A DNA stretch of 32,187 nt from DASYTH01 sp035942955 (GCF_035942955.1 NZ_DASZCQ010000269.1:1-32187); one strand, 5' to 3'; counted from the first letter of the stretch, positions 15,223 through 23,314 are shown. Numbers and translations: made by a program. Notes: a model not told the origin generated them from the letters alone.

Positions 15223-16878
15223 GTGGTTACCTCCGAGCAGCGCGTGGTCGCGGGGCGGTACCGGCTGCGCCGGCCGCTCGGCCAGGGCTCGATGGGCACG
15301 GTGTGGGAGGCGTACGACGAGTTCCTGCACCGGCCGGTCGCGGTCAAGGAGGTGCGGCTGCCACCCGGGATCCCGGCGGCCGAGGCGGACGAGCTGCGCG
15401 AGCGGACCCTGCGCGAGGCCCGCGCGATCGCGGTCGTCTCGCACCCCAACGTGATCACCCTGCACGACGTGGCGCGCGAGGACGGCGACCCGTTCGTGGT
15501 GATGGAGTACATCCCCGCGCGCAGCCTGGCCGAGCTGATCCGCCAGTTCGGTCCGCTGCAGACGCCGCAGGCTGCGACGATCGGCTACGCGGTCGCGGCC
15601 GGGCTGGCCGCCGCGCACCAGGCCGGGATCACCCACCGCGACGTCAAGCCGGGCAACGTGCTGGTCGGCGAGGACGGCCGGGTCAAGCTCACCGACTTCG
15701 GCATCGCCCGCAACATGTCCGAGCTCACCATGACCCGCACCGGGATCATGCTCGGCTCGCCCGCCTACATCGCGCCCGAGGTGGCCGCCGGCCGCGAGGT
15801 GACGCCGGCCGCGGACCTGTGGGGCCTCGGCGCCACGCTGTTCGCCGCGGTCGAGGGCCGCGCGCCGTACGACCCGGACGCGCCGGTGCTGGAGACGCTG
15901 TCCGCGGTGGTGCACGGCGACGTGCCGCGGCCGGAGTCCGCCGGCCCGCTTGCCGAGGTCATCGCGGCGCTGATGGACAAGGACCCGGAGCGGCGCGCCC
16001 CGCTGGCCGAGGTCCGGCGAATGCTGCAGCCGTTGCTGCCGCCGTCCGGGACGGCGTTGTTCCCCACGTCGGACGACGAGATTCCGACCAGGGAGGAGCT
16101 CAAGCCGGCGGCCGCGCCGGCCGCGGAGCCGGAGCCGCCGGCTTCCGAGCCGGCTCCGCCGCTCGCCGTGGACCCTGGACCGCTGCCGTTCCCGGCGCCC
16201 GGCGCGCCGCAGCGGCCCGCCCGCCGCGGCGTGCTGGTCTCGATGCTGGTCGCGCTCCTCGCGCTGGTGCTGTTCGGGCTGTTCGCGGCCGGTGGCTTCG
16301 CGCTGGCCAGGGTGATCGGCGGGGCGCCGGTGCTGCCGCCGGCGCGGGTGCCGGCACCGCCGCAGCAGACCCCCACCCCGCTCGGCGAGCTGACCGTCAC
16401 GGCGGGGGACGCGAGCACGCTGGCCGGCGAGCAGGGCGGCGGCTTCTCGGTGCCGGTGCCGCGGGGCTGGGCGAAGTTCGTCGAGCAGCGGGCGAGCAAG
16501 GAGCTGGCGAACAGCACAGTTGTGCGGTTCGTCTCGCCGGACGGCACCCAGCAGCTGACCGTCGAGCGCTTCCCGGCGTTCTACCCCGACCACAAGGTGG
16601 CCAGATACCTGAGCATGCTCAAGCGGGCGGCGCCGCGCTACGACGAGGTGTCCACGGAGGAGGTAGGGGTCGGGCCGCGGGGGCCGGAGAAGGCCATCGA
16701 GCTGGTGTACAAGACGACCGACGCGCCGGGCCGGGGCAACCGGGTCACCTTCGCCCGCGTGATCCCGGCCGGGATCGACCTGTGGGTGGTGGCCGTGACC
16801 GTGCCGATCGAGCAGGAGGACACCGGGCGCACCAAGCTGTTCGACAAGATCGCGCCCGACTTCGCGGTCACGGGTTAG
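15223..16878 (+). CDS. Transmembrane Ser/Thr protein kinase (PknB-type, no PASTA)
   Basis: Hanks-type kinase with the catalytic domain inside and a sensor-like domain outside. In the 551-residue product the Gly loop is LGQGSMGTV (19-27), the ATP lysine is K42 (VAVKEV), the catalytic loop is HRDVKPGN (Asp140), then DFG (Asp158) and an APE-like IAPE (about 183-186); all key residues are present. A Pro/Ala-rich juxtamembrane linker (about 285-330), one transmembrane helix (about 333-360) and a 180-residue extracellular domain follow. That domain has no PASTA repeats; it looks like a small alpha/beta lipoprotein-type fold seen in other actinobacterial kinases. GTG 15223 is preferred over GTG 15208, which lies inside the palindrome; CACAAT ends 6 nt before 15223. 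Substrates unknown. Confidence 0.93.
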   Translation: MVTSEQRVVAGRYRLRRPLGQGSMGTVWEAYDEFLHRPVAVKEVRLPPGIPAAEADELRERTLREARAIAVVSHPNVITLHDVAREDGDPFVVMEYIPARSLAELIRQFGPLQTPQAATIGYAVAAGLAAAHQAGITHRDVKPGNVLVGEDGRVKLTDFGIARNMSELTMTRTGIMLGSPAYIAPEVAAGREVTPAADLWGLGATLFAAVEGRAPYDPDAPVLETLSAVVHGDVPRPESAGPLAEVIAALMDKDPERRAPLAEVRRMLQPLLPPSGTALFPTSDDEIPTREELKPAAAPAAEPEPPASEPAPPLAVDPGPLPFPAPGAPQRPARRGVLVSMLVALLALVLFGLFAAGGFALARVIGGAPVLPPARVPAPPQQTPTPLGELTVTAGDASTLAGEQGGGFSVPVPRGWAKFVEQRASKELANSTVVRFVSPDGTQQLTVERFPAFYPDHKVARYLSMLKRAAPRYDEVSTEEVGVGPRGPEKAIELVYKTTDAPGRGNRVTFARVIPAGIDLWVVAVTVPIEQEDTGRTKLFDKIAPDFAVTG

Positions 16879-16881
16879 GCT
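16876..16881 (+). promoter_or_regulatory. -10 box overlapping the kinase stop codon
   Basis: TAGGCT begins with the TAG stop of the kinase gene and ends 7 nt before GTG 16889, predicting a leaderless transcript for the phosphorylase gene. Confidence 0.5.
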
Positions 16882-16888
16882 CCCGCGG

Positions 16889-17692
16889 GTGAGTGAGACC
16901 CCTGATCCCCTGGCGGTGGCCGAGGAGGCGGCCCGGGCGCTGGCCGAGCGCACCGGGCAGGACAAGCACGACGTGGCCGTGGTCCTCGGATCCGGCTGGC
17001 GATCAGCAGCGCGCGAGATCGGCCCGGCCTCGGTGGAGGTGCCGATGGCCGAGCTGCCCGGGTTCACCGCCCCGACGGCGGTCGGCCACGGCGGCTCGAT
17101 CCGTTCGATCACCGTCGGCCAGCGCCGGGTGCTGGTGCTGCTCGGCCGCACCCACCTGTACGAGGGCAAGGGGATCACCGCGGTGGCGCACGGCGTGCGC
17201 ACCGCGGCGGCGGCCGGCTGCGGCACGGTCGTGCTCACCAACGCGGCCGGCTGCCTGCGGCCCGGGGTCGAGGTCGGCCAGCCGGTGCTGATCAGCGACC
17301 ACCTGAACCTCACCGGAACATCCCCGCTGGTCGGCGCGCATTTCGTGGACCTGACCGACCTGTACTCGGCCCGGCTGCGCGGCGTGGCGCTGCAGATCGA
17401 CCCGTCGCTGATCGAAGGCGTCTACGCCGGCCTGCCCGGCCCGCACTTCGAGACGCCCGCGGAGATCCGCATGCTGACCACCCTCGGCGCCGACCTCGTC
17501 GGCATGTCGACGGTGCTCGAGGCGATCGCGGCCAGGGCGGTCGGCCTTGAGGTGCTCGGCGTGTCCCTGGTGACCAACCTCGCCGCCGGGCTGTCCGGCG
17601 CGCCGCTCAACCACGAGGAGGTCCTCGAGGCCGGCCGGCGCGCGGCCACCCGGATGGGCCGCCTGCTGCGCGACCTGGTAGCCAAGGCGTGA
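16889..17692 (+). CDS. deoD: Purine nucleoside phosphorylase (trimeric PNP/MTAP family)
   Basis: Cleaves purine (deoxy)nucleosides with phosphate to base and (deoxy)ribose 1-phosphate in the cytoplasm. The 267-residue product has the phosphate-site motifs VLGSGW (32-37) and GRTHLYEG (86-93), LTNAAG (116-121), GPHFETPAE (184-192), GMST (205-208) and the base-site region TNLAAG (229-234). It is the low-molecular-weight, 6-oxopurine type, like M. tuberculosis Rv3307, rather than hexameric DeoD of enterobacteria despite the mycobacterial gene name. GTG 16889 has no Shine-Dalgarno but a -10 box 7 nt upstream. Its last four bases overlap the start of the mutase gene (GTGA). Confidence 0.94.
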   Translation: MSETPDPLAVAEEAARALAERTGQDKHDVAVVLGSGWRSAAREIGPASVEVPMAELPGFTAPTAVGHGGSIRSITVGQRRVLVLLGRTHLYEGKGITAVAHGVRTAAAAGCGTVVLTNAAGCLRPGVEVGQPVLISDHLNLTGTSPLVGAHFVDLTDLYSARLRGVALQIDPSLIEGVYAGLPGPHFETPAEIRMLTTLGADLVGMSTVLEAIAARAVGLEVLGVSLVTNLAAGLSGAPLNHEEVLEAGRRAATRMGRLLRDLVAKA

Positions 17693-19344
17693 GCCTGTCA
17701 AGCGAGCTGCGGGACCGGGCGTTCCGGTGGATCGCCGACGATCCCGACCCGGACACCAGGCTGGAGCTGCAGCGGGTCCTCGCGTCGGCGATGGCCGGCG
17801 ATCCCGCCGCGGTCGACGACCTGACCGACCGGATGACCGGCACGCTCACGTTCGGCACGGCCGGGCTGCGCGGCCCGGTTCGGGCAGGGCCCAACGGCAT
17901 GAACCGGGCCGTGGTCGTCCGGGCCACCGCCGGGGTCGGGGAATGGTTACGCACCAACGGTCACGGCGGCGGCACCGTGTTCGTCGGGCGGGACGCGCGC
18001 CGCGGCTCGGCGCAGTTCGCCGACGCGGCCGCCGAGGTGCTGACCGCGGCCGGGTTCACCGTGCGCACGCTGCCCGGCCCGCTGCCCACCCCGATCACGG
18101 CCTTCCTGGTGCGGGCCGACCATGCCGTGGCCGGCATCCAGATCACCGCGTCGCACAATCCGCCCGCGGACAACGGGTACAAGCTCTTCGTCGGCAATGG
18201 CGCGCAGATCGCGCCGCCGGACGACCGGATCATCGAGGCGGCGATCCGCGGCGCGCCACCGGCGGTCTCCGTGCCGACGGCGCCGGGCGCGCTCCCGGTG
18301 AGCGACGCCGACGTCGACCGCTACCTCGACCGGGTCGCCGGCCTGCCCCGCGGCACCGCAAGGGACCTGCGGATCGTGCTCAGCCCGATGCACGGCGTGG
18401 GCGGCGAGACCGCCGTGGAAGCCTTGCGCCGCAGCGGTTTCACCGACGTCCGGGTGGTCGTCGAGCAGGCCGTGCCGGACCCGGACTTTCCCACGGTCAC
18501 CTTCCCGAACCCCGAGGAGCCCGGCGCGGCCGACCGGCTGCTGGCCCTGGCGTCCGAAGTGGACGCCGACCTGGCCGTCGGGCTCGATCCGGACGCCGAC
18601 CGGTGCGCCCTCGGTGTCCGGACGCCCGACGGCGCCTGGCGGATGCTGCGCGGCGACGAGACCGGAGTGCTCCTCGGCGCCCACCTGCTGTCCACTGTAG
18701 ATCGAATCACACACCCGGATCCCTTGGTGGCGACCACGATCGTGTCCTCCTCGATGCTCAAGGAGATCGCGGCCGCACACGGGGCCCGGTACGACGAGAC
18801 GCTCACCGGCTTCAAGTGGCTGGTCCGCGCCGGCGACGGCAAGGGCACCGGCCTGATCTACGCCTACGAGGAGGCGATCGGCCACTGCGTCGACCCGGAC
18901 TTCGTGCGGGACAAGGACGGCATCTCCGCGGCCGTGCTCGCCGCGGATCTTGCCGCCACCCTCAAGGCCGCCGGCAAGACCCTTCTGGACGCCCTCGACG
19001 AGCTGTCCGTCCACCATGGACTGCACCTGACCGGGCAGATCGCCATCCGGGTCGACGAGCTGCCGCGGATCTCCCGGCTCATGGCCGCTCTGCGCGCCGA
19101 CCCGCCCGCCGAGCTGGCCGGAACACCGGTCCAGGCCGAGAACCCCGGCCCCGATGTCCTGCGGCTCACGGGCGAAGGCCTGCGGGTCGTCATCCGTCCC
19201 TCCGGCACCGAGCCCAAGCTGAAGGCGTACCTGCAGATCGTCGAGGCCGTCGGCGACGCGACCGGCCTCGGCACGGCCAAGACGGCCGCCGCCGAGCGCA
19301 TGTCGGCGGTGCGCTCGGCGGTGTCGGAGCTCCTCACGCCCTGA
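17689..19344 (+). CDS. pmmB: Alpha-D-phosphohexomutase family enzyme, possible phosphopentomutase
   Basis: Phosphotransferase that moves a phosphate between C1 and C6 (hexoses) or C1 and C5 (pentoses) through a phosphoserine. The 551-residue product has FGTAGLRG (55-62), the active-site ITASHNP (Ser155), the metal loop DPDADR (300-305), the sugar-specificity segment FKWL, EEAIG, and the phosphate site RPSGTEPK. Its length and the N-terminal helical extension place it with the long PgcA/PGM2/PmmB group. The GTG start overlaps the phosphorylase stop by four bases, so the two are translationally coupled; this suggests that ribose 1-phosphate is one substrate, giving ribose 5-phosphate. The symbol follows the M. 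tuberculosis neighbour of deoD. Confidence 0.92.
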   Translation: MSLSSELRDRAFRWIADDPDPDTRLELQRVLASAMAGDPAAVDDLTDRMTGTLTFGTAGLRGPVRAGPNGMNRAVVVRATAGVGEWLRTNGHGGGTVFVGRDARRGSAQFADAAAEVLTAAGFTVRTLPGPLPTPITAFLVRADHAVAGIQITASHNPPADNGYKLFVGNGAQIAPPDDRIIEAAIRGAPPAVSVPTAPGALPVSDADVDRYLDRVAGLPRGTARDLRIVLSPMHGVGGETAVEALRRSGFTDVRVVVEQAVPDPDFPTVTFPNPEEPGAADRLLALASEVDADLAVGLDPDADRCALGVRTPDGAWRMLRGDETGVLLGAHLLSTVDRITHPDPLVATTIVSSSMLKEIAAAHGARYDETLTGFKWLVRAGDGKGTGLIYAYEEAIGHCVDPDFVRDKDGISAAVLAADLAATLKAAGKTLLDALDELSVHHGLHLTGQIAIRVDELPRISRLMAALRADPPAELAGTPVQAENPGPDVLRLTGEGLRVVIRPSGTEPKLKAYLQIVEAVGDATGLGTAKTAAAERMSAVRSAVSELLTP

Positions 19345-19355
19345 CTCACCAGGGC
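19338..19355. terminator. Hairpin spanning both stop codons of pmmB and the SDR gene
   Basis: GCCCTG (19338-19343) and CAGGGC (19350-19355) pair perfectly across a 6-nt loop. The pmmB TGA (19342-19344) and the opposite-strand stop (19346-19348) both lie inside, so a single structure could end transcription from both sides. Confidence 0.45.
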
Positions 19356-20068
19356 AACGGACCGGCCTCGTTGCGGAACTGCCCGGTCGGCCCGTCATCG
19401 GGCCCGGTCGCCATGCGCACGGCGACGGCCGCACCCTGGGCCGGGGTGCGCACGCCCTGGTGGTCGTTCATGTCGGTGGCGCAGTAGCCAGGGCAGATCG
19501 CGTTGACCTTGATGCCCTCGCCGCGCAGCTCGTTGGCGAACATCACGGTCACCACGTTCAGCGCCGCCTTGGACGCGCTGTAGGCGTAGAACGGGACGGC
19601 GGACTGGTCCGAGTTCGGGTCGGAAAGCAGCGCGAGCGACCCGATCTCGCTGGACACGTTCACCACGCGCGACGCGGAAGCCTTGCGCAGCAAGGGAAGC
19701 ATGGCCCTGGTCACGGTCACCACACCGGTCACGTTGGTGGCGAACATGTCCTGGAAATCCTCGGGTGTGGCGGGCTTGTCGAACCACTCGCGCAGCACCC
19801 CCGCGTTGTTCACCAGCACGTCCAGCCGCCCGTGGTCCCGCTCGACCAGCTTGGCCGCCGCCGCCACCGACTCGGCGTCGGTCACGTCGAGCTGGACCGG
19901 ACGCGCGTCGATCTTCCCGGCGGCCAGCTCCGCCGCCGCGTCCCGGCCCCGCCGCTCGTCCCGCGCCCCGACCAGAACGGTCATCCCGAGCTCGCCGAGC
20001 TGCCGGGCGATCTCCTTGCCGATCCCCTTGTTCGCGCCGGTCACCAGCGCGATCTTCGTGTCTGCCAT
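19346..20068 (-). CDS. SDR-family oxidoreductase (carbonyl-reductase-like)
   Basis: NAD(P)H-dependent short-chain dehydrogenase of 240 residues. It has the cofactor motif TGANKGIG (10-17), DVTD (61-64), NNAG (87-90), the catalytic Ser139/140 in NVSSEIG, Tyr163 and Lys167 in YSASK, and the PG motif ICPGYCATDM. The TGANKGIG form and the stretch between Ser and Tyr resemble the carbonyl-reductase subgroup. ATG 20068 starts the canonical first strand; a -10-like CAACCT is 6 nt upstream. It is divergent from an MmyB-type regulator gene, a common arrangement in which the regulator controls the reductase. Substrate unknown. Confidence 0.9.
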   Translation of the reverse strand: MADTKIALVTGANKGIGKEIARQLGELGMTVLVGARDERRGRDAAAELAAGKIDARPVQLDVTDAESVAAAAKLVERDHGRLDVLVNNAGVLREWFDKPATPEDFQDMFATNVTGVVTVTRAMLPLLRKASASRVVNVSSEIGSLALLSDPNSDQSAVPFYAYSASKAALNVVTVMFANELRGEGIKVNAICPGYCATDMNDHQGVRTPAQGAAVAVRMATGPDDGPTGQFRNEAGPLPW

Positions 20069-20071
20069 GCG

Positions 20072-20133
20072 CCCAGGTTGGGCAACCGCCGCTGTGCCGG
20101 GCAGAGACGGTCGAACCTGGGATCGGCGATCCC
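20072..20133. promoter_or_regulatory. Divergent control region with two inverted repeats
   Basis: The 100 bp between the SDR and regulator genes hold two dyads: CCCAGGTT (20072-20079) with AACCTGGG (20114-20121), perfect 8-bp arms about 34 nt apart, and GGGATC (20119-20124) with GATCCC (20128-20133), perfect 6-bp arms with a 3-nt centre. Either could be the operator of the adjacent MmyB-type regulator. Confidence 0.45.
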
Positions 20134-20168
20134 TGCCAGCTGCCGGCCGGGTTTGCCATGCTGGAGCA

Positions 20169-21032
20169 ATGGATCGGGCTGGGCTCGCCGACTTCCTGCG
20201 CAGCCGCCGCGACCGGCTGCAACCGACCGACGTCGGCCTCGCTGCTGGCCGGCATCGCCGCACACCGGGGCTGCGGCGGGAGGAGGTCGCGCAGCTCGCC
20301 GCGATGTCGGTCGACTACTACACCCGGCTCGAGCAGGCGCGCGGACCGCAGCCGTCCCGCGCCGTGCTGACCGGGATCGCGCGGGCGCTGCGGCTGTCCG
20401 ACGACGAGCGGGCCTACCTGTTCCACCTCGCCGGCCAGCAGCCCGAACCACCGGCCGGGCCGCCGCAGGACGTGCCCCCGAGCGTCCTGCACCTGCTCGA
20501 CCGCCTCGACGACACGCCGGCGCTGGTGCTCGACGCCAAGTTCCAGGTCCTGGCCTGGAACCAGCTCGCGGCCGCGCTGATCACCGACTTCTCGGCCGAA
20601 CCGCCCAGGGAGCGCAACCTCCTCCGGCGGCGGTTCCTCGCCCCGCCCGGCAGCGCCTGCCGGCGCTACGACGACGAGGAGACCATCCGGTTCGGGCAGG
20701 AGGTGGCCGCGGATCTGCGGGCGGCGCTCGCCCGCTATCCCGACGATCCGGGCATCCGGGAACTGCTGGACGAGCTGCTGGCGGGCAGCCCCGAGTTCGC
20801 CCAGATGTGGGCGGCGCACGAGGTCCGGGTCCAACGCACCATGTGCAAGACCGTCAACCACCCGGTCGTCGGGCCGATCGACCTGCAGAGCCAGATGCTG
20901 CTGATCCCCGACCGCGACCAGCGGGTCGTCCTCTACACGGCCGTCCCCGGCACCAGCTCGCACGAGGCCCTGCAGCTACTGAAGGTGATCGGCACCCAGG
21001 ACCTGACCTCGGCCGAGCGCTACGCTCACTGA
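20169..21032 (+). CDS. MmyB-type helix-turn-helix transcriptional regulator
   Basis: DNA-binding regulator of 287 residues. The first 75 residues are an XRE-type helix-turn-helix with the group signature GLRREEVAQLAAMSVDYYTRLEQAR (quoted only in part: LRREEVAQLA, DYYTRLEQ). Residues from about 95 to 265 form the MmyB-like PAS-type ligand domain, with LVLDAKFQVLAWNQLAAAL and, later, the NHPVVGPIDL and LYTAVPGT motifs. ATG 20169 gives the canonical start; CATGCT 6 nt upstream may be a leaderless -10 box. It probably controls the divergent SDR gene. The flavodoxin-like gene downstream starts 2 nt after its stop. Confidence 0.9.
   Translation: MDRAGLADFLRSRRDRLQPTDVGLAAGRHRRTPGLRREEVAQLAAMSVDYYTRLEQARGPQPSRAVLTGIARALRLSDDERAYLFHLAGQQPEPPAGPPQDVPPSVLHLLDRLDDTPALVLDAKFQVLAWNQLAAALITDFSAEPPRERNLLRRRFLAPPGSACRRYDDEETIRFGQEVAADLRAALARYPDDPGIRELLDELLAGSPEFAQMWAAHEVRVQRTMCKTVNHPVVGPIDLQSQMLLIPDRDQRVVLYTAVPGTSSHEALQLLKVIGTQDLTSAERYAH
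21021..21026 (+). promoter_or_regulatory. -10 box inside the end of the MmyB-type gene
   Basis: TACGCT lies 8 nt before GTG 21035, over the last codons of the upstream gene; no ribosome site is visible, predicting a leaderless transcript in addition to read-through. Confidence 0.45.
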
Positions 21033-21034
21033 GC

Positions 21035-21487
21035 GTGGCCCGTTTGCTGATCGTGCACCACACGCCGTCGCCGGCGCTGCAGGCGATGTTCGAGGCGGCG
21101 CTCTCCGGAGCCACGACCGAGGAGATCACCGGGGTGGAGGTGGTGCGGCGGCCGGCGTTGACGGCGAGCCCGGTGGACGTGCTGGAGGCCGACGGGTACC
21201 TGCTCGGCACCCCGGCGAACATCGGCTACATGTCTGGCGCGCTCAAGGTCTTCTTCGACACCGTGTACTACCCGTGCCTGGACGCCACCAGGGGCCGGCC
21301 GTACGGGTTGTACGTGCACGGCAACGAGGGGACCGAGGGTGCGGTCCGGGCGGTGGAGAGCATCGCGAAGGGGATGGGTTGGACACCGGCCGCCGCGACC
21401 GTGACCGTGCTGGGCCAGCCGAGCAAGGAGGATCTGGAGTCCTGCTGGGAGCTGGGGGCCACGGTCGCGGCCGGCCTCATGTCGTAG
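21035..21487 (+). CDS. Flavodoxin-family / NADPH-dependent FMN reductase-like protein
   Basis: A 150-residue protein with the flavodoxin-like fold: first strand RLLIVHHTPSP with the phosphate-binding loop after it, a middle strand GYLLGTPANIGYMSGALK, which is the FMN-contact region of WrbA and NAD(P)H-quinone reductases (normally GTPxxxGxMSGxLK), and YGLYVHGNEG near the end. It likely binds FMN and performs two-electron reductions; acceptor unknown. GTG 21035 sits 2 nt after the MmyB-type gene stop. It is convergent with the aldo/keto reductase gene. Confidence 0.85.
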   Translation: MARLLIVHHTPSPALQAMFEAALSGATTEEITGVEVVRRPALTASPVDVLEADGYLLGTPANIGYMSGALKVFFDTVYYPCLDATRGRPYGLYVHGNEGTEGAVRAVESIAKGMGWTPAAATVTVLGQPSKEDLESCWELGATVAAGLMS

Positions 21488-21490
21488 GGC

Positions 21491-22480
21491 TCACCGCCCG
21501 AGCGCCCGCATGCTGGACTCGGCGTAGCGGGTCCCGTGCACGGCGTCCGCCGGGGCCGCCTTCTCGATCGCGGCGAGGTCGTCGTCGGACAGCGCCAACC
21601 CAACGGCCGCGACGTTCTCCTCGAGATAGCGGATCCGCTTGGTGCCGGGGATCGGCACGACGTCGTCGCCCCGCGCCTGAACCCAGGCCAGCGCGAGCTG
21701 CCCGGCGGTCACCCCTCGCCGGGACGCCACGTCCCGCAAGGCATCCACGATCGCCAGGTTGCGCTCCAGGTTGCCGGCGGCGAACCGGGGCTGGCCCCAC
21801 GAGCGGAAGTCCCCGTCCTCCAGGTCGGCGGCCGAGGTGATCCGTCCGGTGAGGAAACCGCGGCCGAGCGGCGAGTACGCGACGATCCCGATGCCGAGCT
21901 CGCGGCACGCCGGCACCACCGACTCCTCGATGTCGCGGCTCCACAGCGACCATTCGCTCTGCACGGCGGCGATCGGGTGGACGGCGTGCGCGCGGCGGAT
22001 GGTCTCCGCACCCGCCTCGGACAGCCCGAGATGGCGCACCTTCCCGGCGGCCACCAACTCGGCCATCGCGCCCACGGTCTCCTCGATCGGGACCTTCTCG
22101 TCGACCCGATGCTGGTAGTACAGGTCGATGTGGTCCACGCCGAGCCGGCGCAACGACGCGTCACACGCCTGCCGGACGTACTCGGCGTCCCCGCGGATGC
22201 CCTGGAACTCGCCGTTCGGACCGCGCACGTTGCCGAACTTGGTGGCCAGCACGACCCCGTCGCGGCGGTCGCGGATGGCCCGCCCGACCAGCTCCTCGTT
22301 GCGCCCGACGCCGTACATGTCCGCGGTGTCCAGCAGGGTCACGCCCAGCTCCAGCGCGCGATGGATGGTCGCGATCGACTCGGTCTCGTCGGTCGCGCCG
22401 TAGAACTCGCTCATTCCCATGCAGCCAAGGCCCTGCGCGCTGACCTCGAGCGCGCCGAGCCGGCGAATCGGCAGGTTCAT
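21491..22480 (-). CDS. Aldo/keto reductase
   Basis: NADPH-dependent reductase of 329 residues with the (beta/alpha)8 AKR signatures: catalytic Asp51 and Tyr56 in DTADMYG, Lys81 in TKFG, His124 in YYQHRVD, then GLSEAG, QSEWSLWSR, YSPLGRGFLTG and the cofactor segment PIPGTKR. It belongs to the group often called pyridoxine 4-dehydrogenase-like or YhdN/AKR11-13-like; substrate is not predictable. ATG 22480 is preceded by AGGAGG and overlaps the MerR stop by four bases (ATGA), so it is translated together with its probable regulator. Confidence 0.93.
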   Translation of the reverse strand: MNLPIRRLGALEVSAQGLGCMGMSEFYGATDETESIATIHRALELGVTLLDTADMYGVGRNEELVGRAIRDRRDGVVLATKFGNVRGPNGEFQGIRGDAEYVRQACDASLRRLGVDHIDLYYQHRVDEKVPIEETVGAMAELVAAGKVRHLGLSEAGAETIRRAHAVHPIAAVQSEWSLWSRDIEESVVPACRELGIGIVAYSPLGRGFLTGRITSAADLEDGDFRSWGQPRFAAGNLERNLAIVDALRDVASRRGVTAGQLALAWVQARGDDVVPIPGTKRIRYLEENVAAVGLALSDDDLAAIEKAAPADAVHGTRYAESSMRALGR

Positions 22481-22878
22481 GCGGTGGCCTCCTGGAGCGG
22501 GGCCGACGCCGCGGCCAGATCCCGCTCGCACTGCTCGTAGTGGCTGATCTTGTAGTTGAGAACCTCGAGGCACGCCTGCAGGTCGGCGATGCGGGCGAGC
22601 ACGTCCTTGCGGTGCTCGACCAGGATCTGCCGGCGCTGACTCGCGGTGGCCAGCCCCTGGTGGCGCAGCTTGGCGTACTCGCGCATCAGCCGGATCGGCA
22701 TGCCGGTAGTGCGCAGCTTGGTGAGAAACTCCAGCCAGGCGAGGTCTTCCTCGGAGTAGGCCCGGCGGCCGCCTGAGTCCCTGGCCGGCGGGTCGATGAG
22801 CTCGATGCGTTCGTAATATCTCAGGGTGTCGATCGACAGCCCGCTCAGATGGGCCGCCTCGGCGATCGCGTAAGTCAC
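22477..22878 (-). CDS. MerR-family transcriptional regulator
   Basis: A 133-residue regulator with a winged-helix N-terminus (IAEAAHLSGLSIDTLRYYER), the wing GGRRAYSEEDL and a long dimerisation helix ending in QACLEVLNYKISHYEQCE. Cysteines 102 and 117 (approximate) lie in the region that could sense redox change or electrophiles, but there is no metal-binding tail like MerR or CueR; it is closest to the group that sits next to aldo/keto reductases. GTG 22878 is exactly 7 nt after the -10 box. The promoter has the over-long 19-bp spacer and dyad typical for MerR activators, so it controls itself and the co-translated reductase. Confidence 0.93.
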   Translation of the reverse strand: MTYAIAEAAHLSGLSIDTLRYYERIELIDPPARDSGGRRAYSEEDLAWLEFLTKLRTTGMPIRLMREYAKLRHQGLATASQRRQILVEHRKDVLARIADLQACLEVLNYKISHYEQCERDLAAASAPLQEATA

Positions 22879-22885
22879 GACATCG

Positions 22886-22916
22886 ACCGTAGAAGCTGGA
22901 GCGCACTCCAGGTCAA
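22886..22916 (-). promoter_or_regulatory. MerR-type promoter/operator with 19-bp spacer
   Basis: Read on the minus strand: -35 TTGACC (22916-22911), spacer of exactly 19 bp, -10 TACGGT (22891-22886), then 7 nt to GTG 22878. The spacer holds the dyad CTGGAG-N4-CTCCAG (22896-22911). Over-long spacers with a central dyad are the hallmark of MerR-family activation by DNA distortion. The mRNA is predicted leaderless. Confidence 0.85.
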
Positions 22917-22917
22917 A

Positions 22918-23307
22918 TTACATATCGGATTCCTTCGGCAGCCCCCACGCCTCCAGGTGCTCGGCCATCTTCGGCACGTCGACGTTTCCGCGGCCGACCT
23001 CGCGGACGATCTCCAGCGCGTCGTCCTCGTCGGCGTCGATCCACCAGCCGTTGAGGTCGCACATGGTGACGGCGGCGACCCAGCCCAGCCGCCAGTTGCC
23101 CTCGACGAGCGGGCGGGTGCGCACGATCGAGTCGAGCAGCGCGGCGGCCTTGAGCCACAGGGTGTCGTAGGCCTCGACACCCAGCACCGTGGCCCGCGGC
23201 CGGTGCGCCGCGGAGTCGAGCAGTCCGAGATCACGTACTACCAGGTCACCACCGGTGACGGCGGCCGCCAGCACCAGGAGGTCGCTGGCGTCCAGGTAGG
23301 CGATCAC
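22918..23307 (-). CDS. Doc-like (Fic fold) toxin with altered active-site motif
   Basis: A 129-residue protein with the layout of death-on-curing toxins: N-terminal LDASDLLVLA strand-helix, a central helix EAYDTLWLKAAALLDSIVR, then the Fic loop and the WVAAVTMCDLNG helix. The Fic motif H-x-F-x-D-x-N-K-R reads R65-P-L-V-E69-G-N71-W72-R73, so the catalytic His is Arg and the Lys is Trp, while Asn and the last Arg remain. Doc enzymes need the His for phosphorylating EF-Tu, so activity is doubtful or changed. GTG 23307 starts 7 nt after the antitoxin stop. The stop abuts the MerR promoter. Confidence 0.75.
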   Translation of the reverse strand: MIAYLDASDLLVLAAAVTGGDLVVRDLGLLDSAAHRPRATVLGVEAYDTLWLKAAALLDSIVRTRPLVEGNWRLGWVAAVTMCDLNGWWIDADEDDALEIVREVGRGNVDVPKMAEHLEAWGLPKESDM

Positions 23308-23314
23308 TCAGAGA

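Noticed and set aside
15199..17313. A 704-codon minus-strand open frame opposite the kinase and PNP genes
   Set aside because: Same reason: composition artefact, and both sense genes are well supported.
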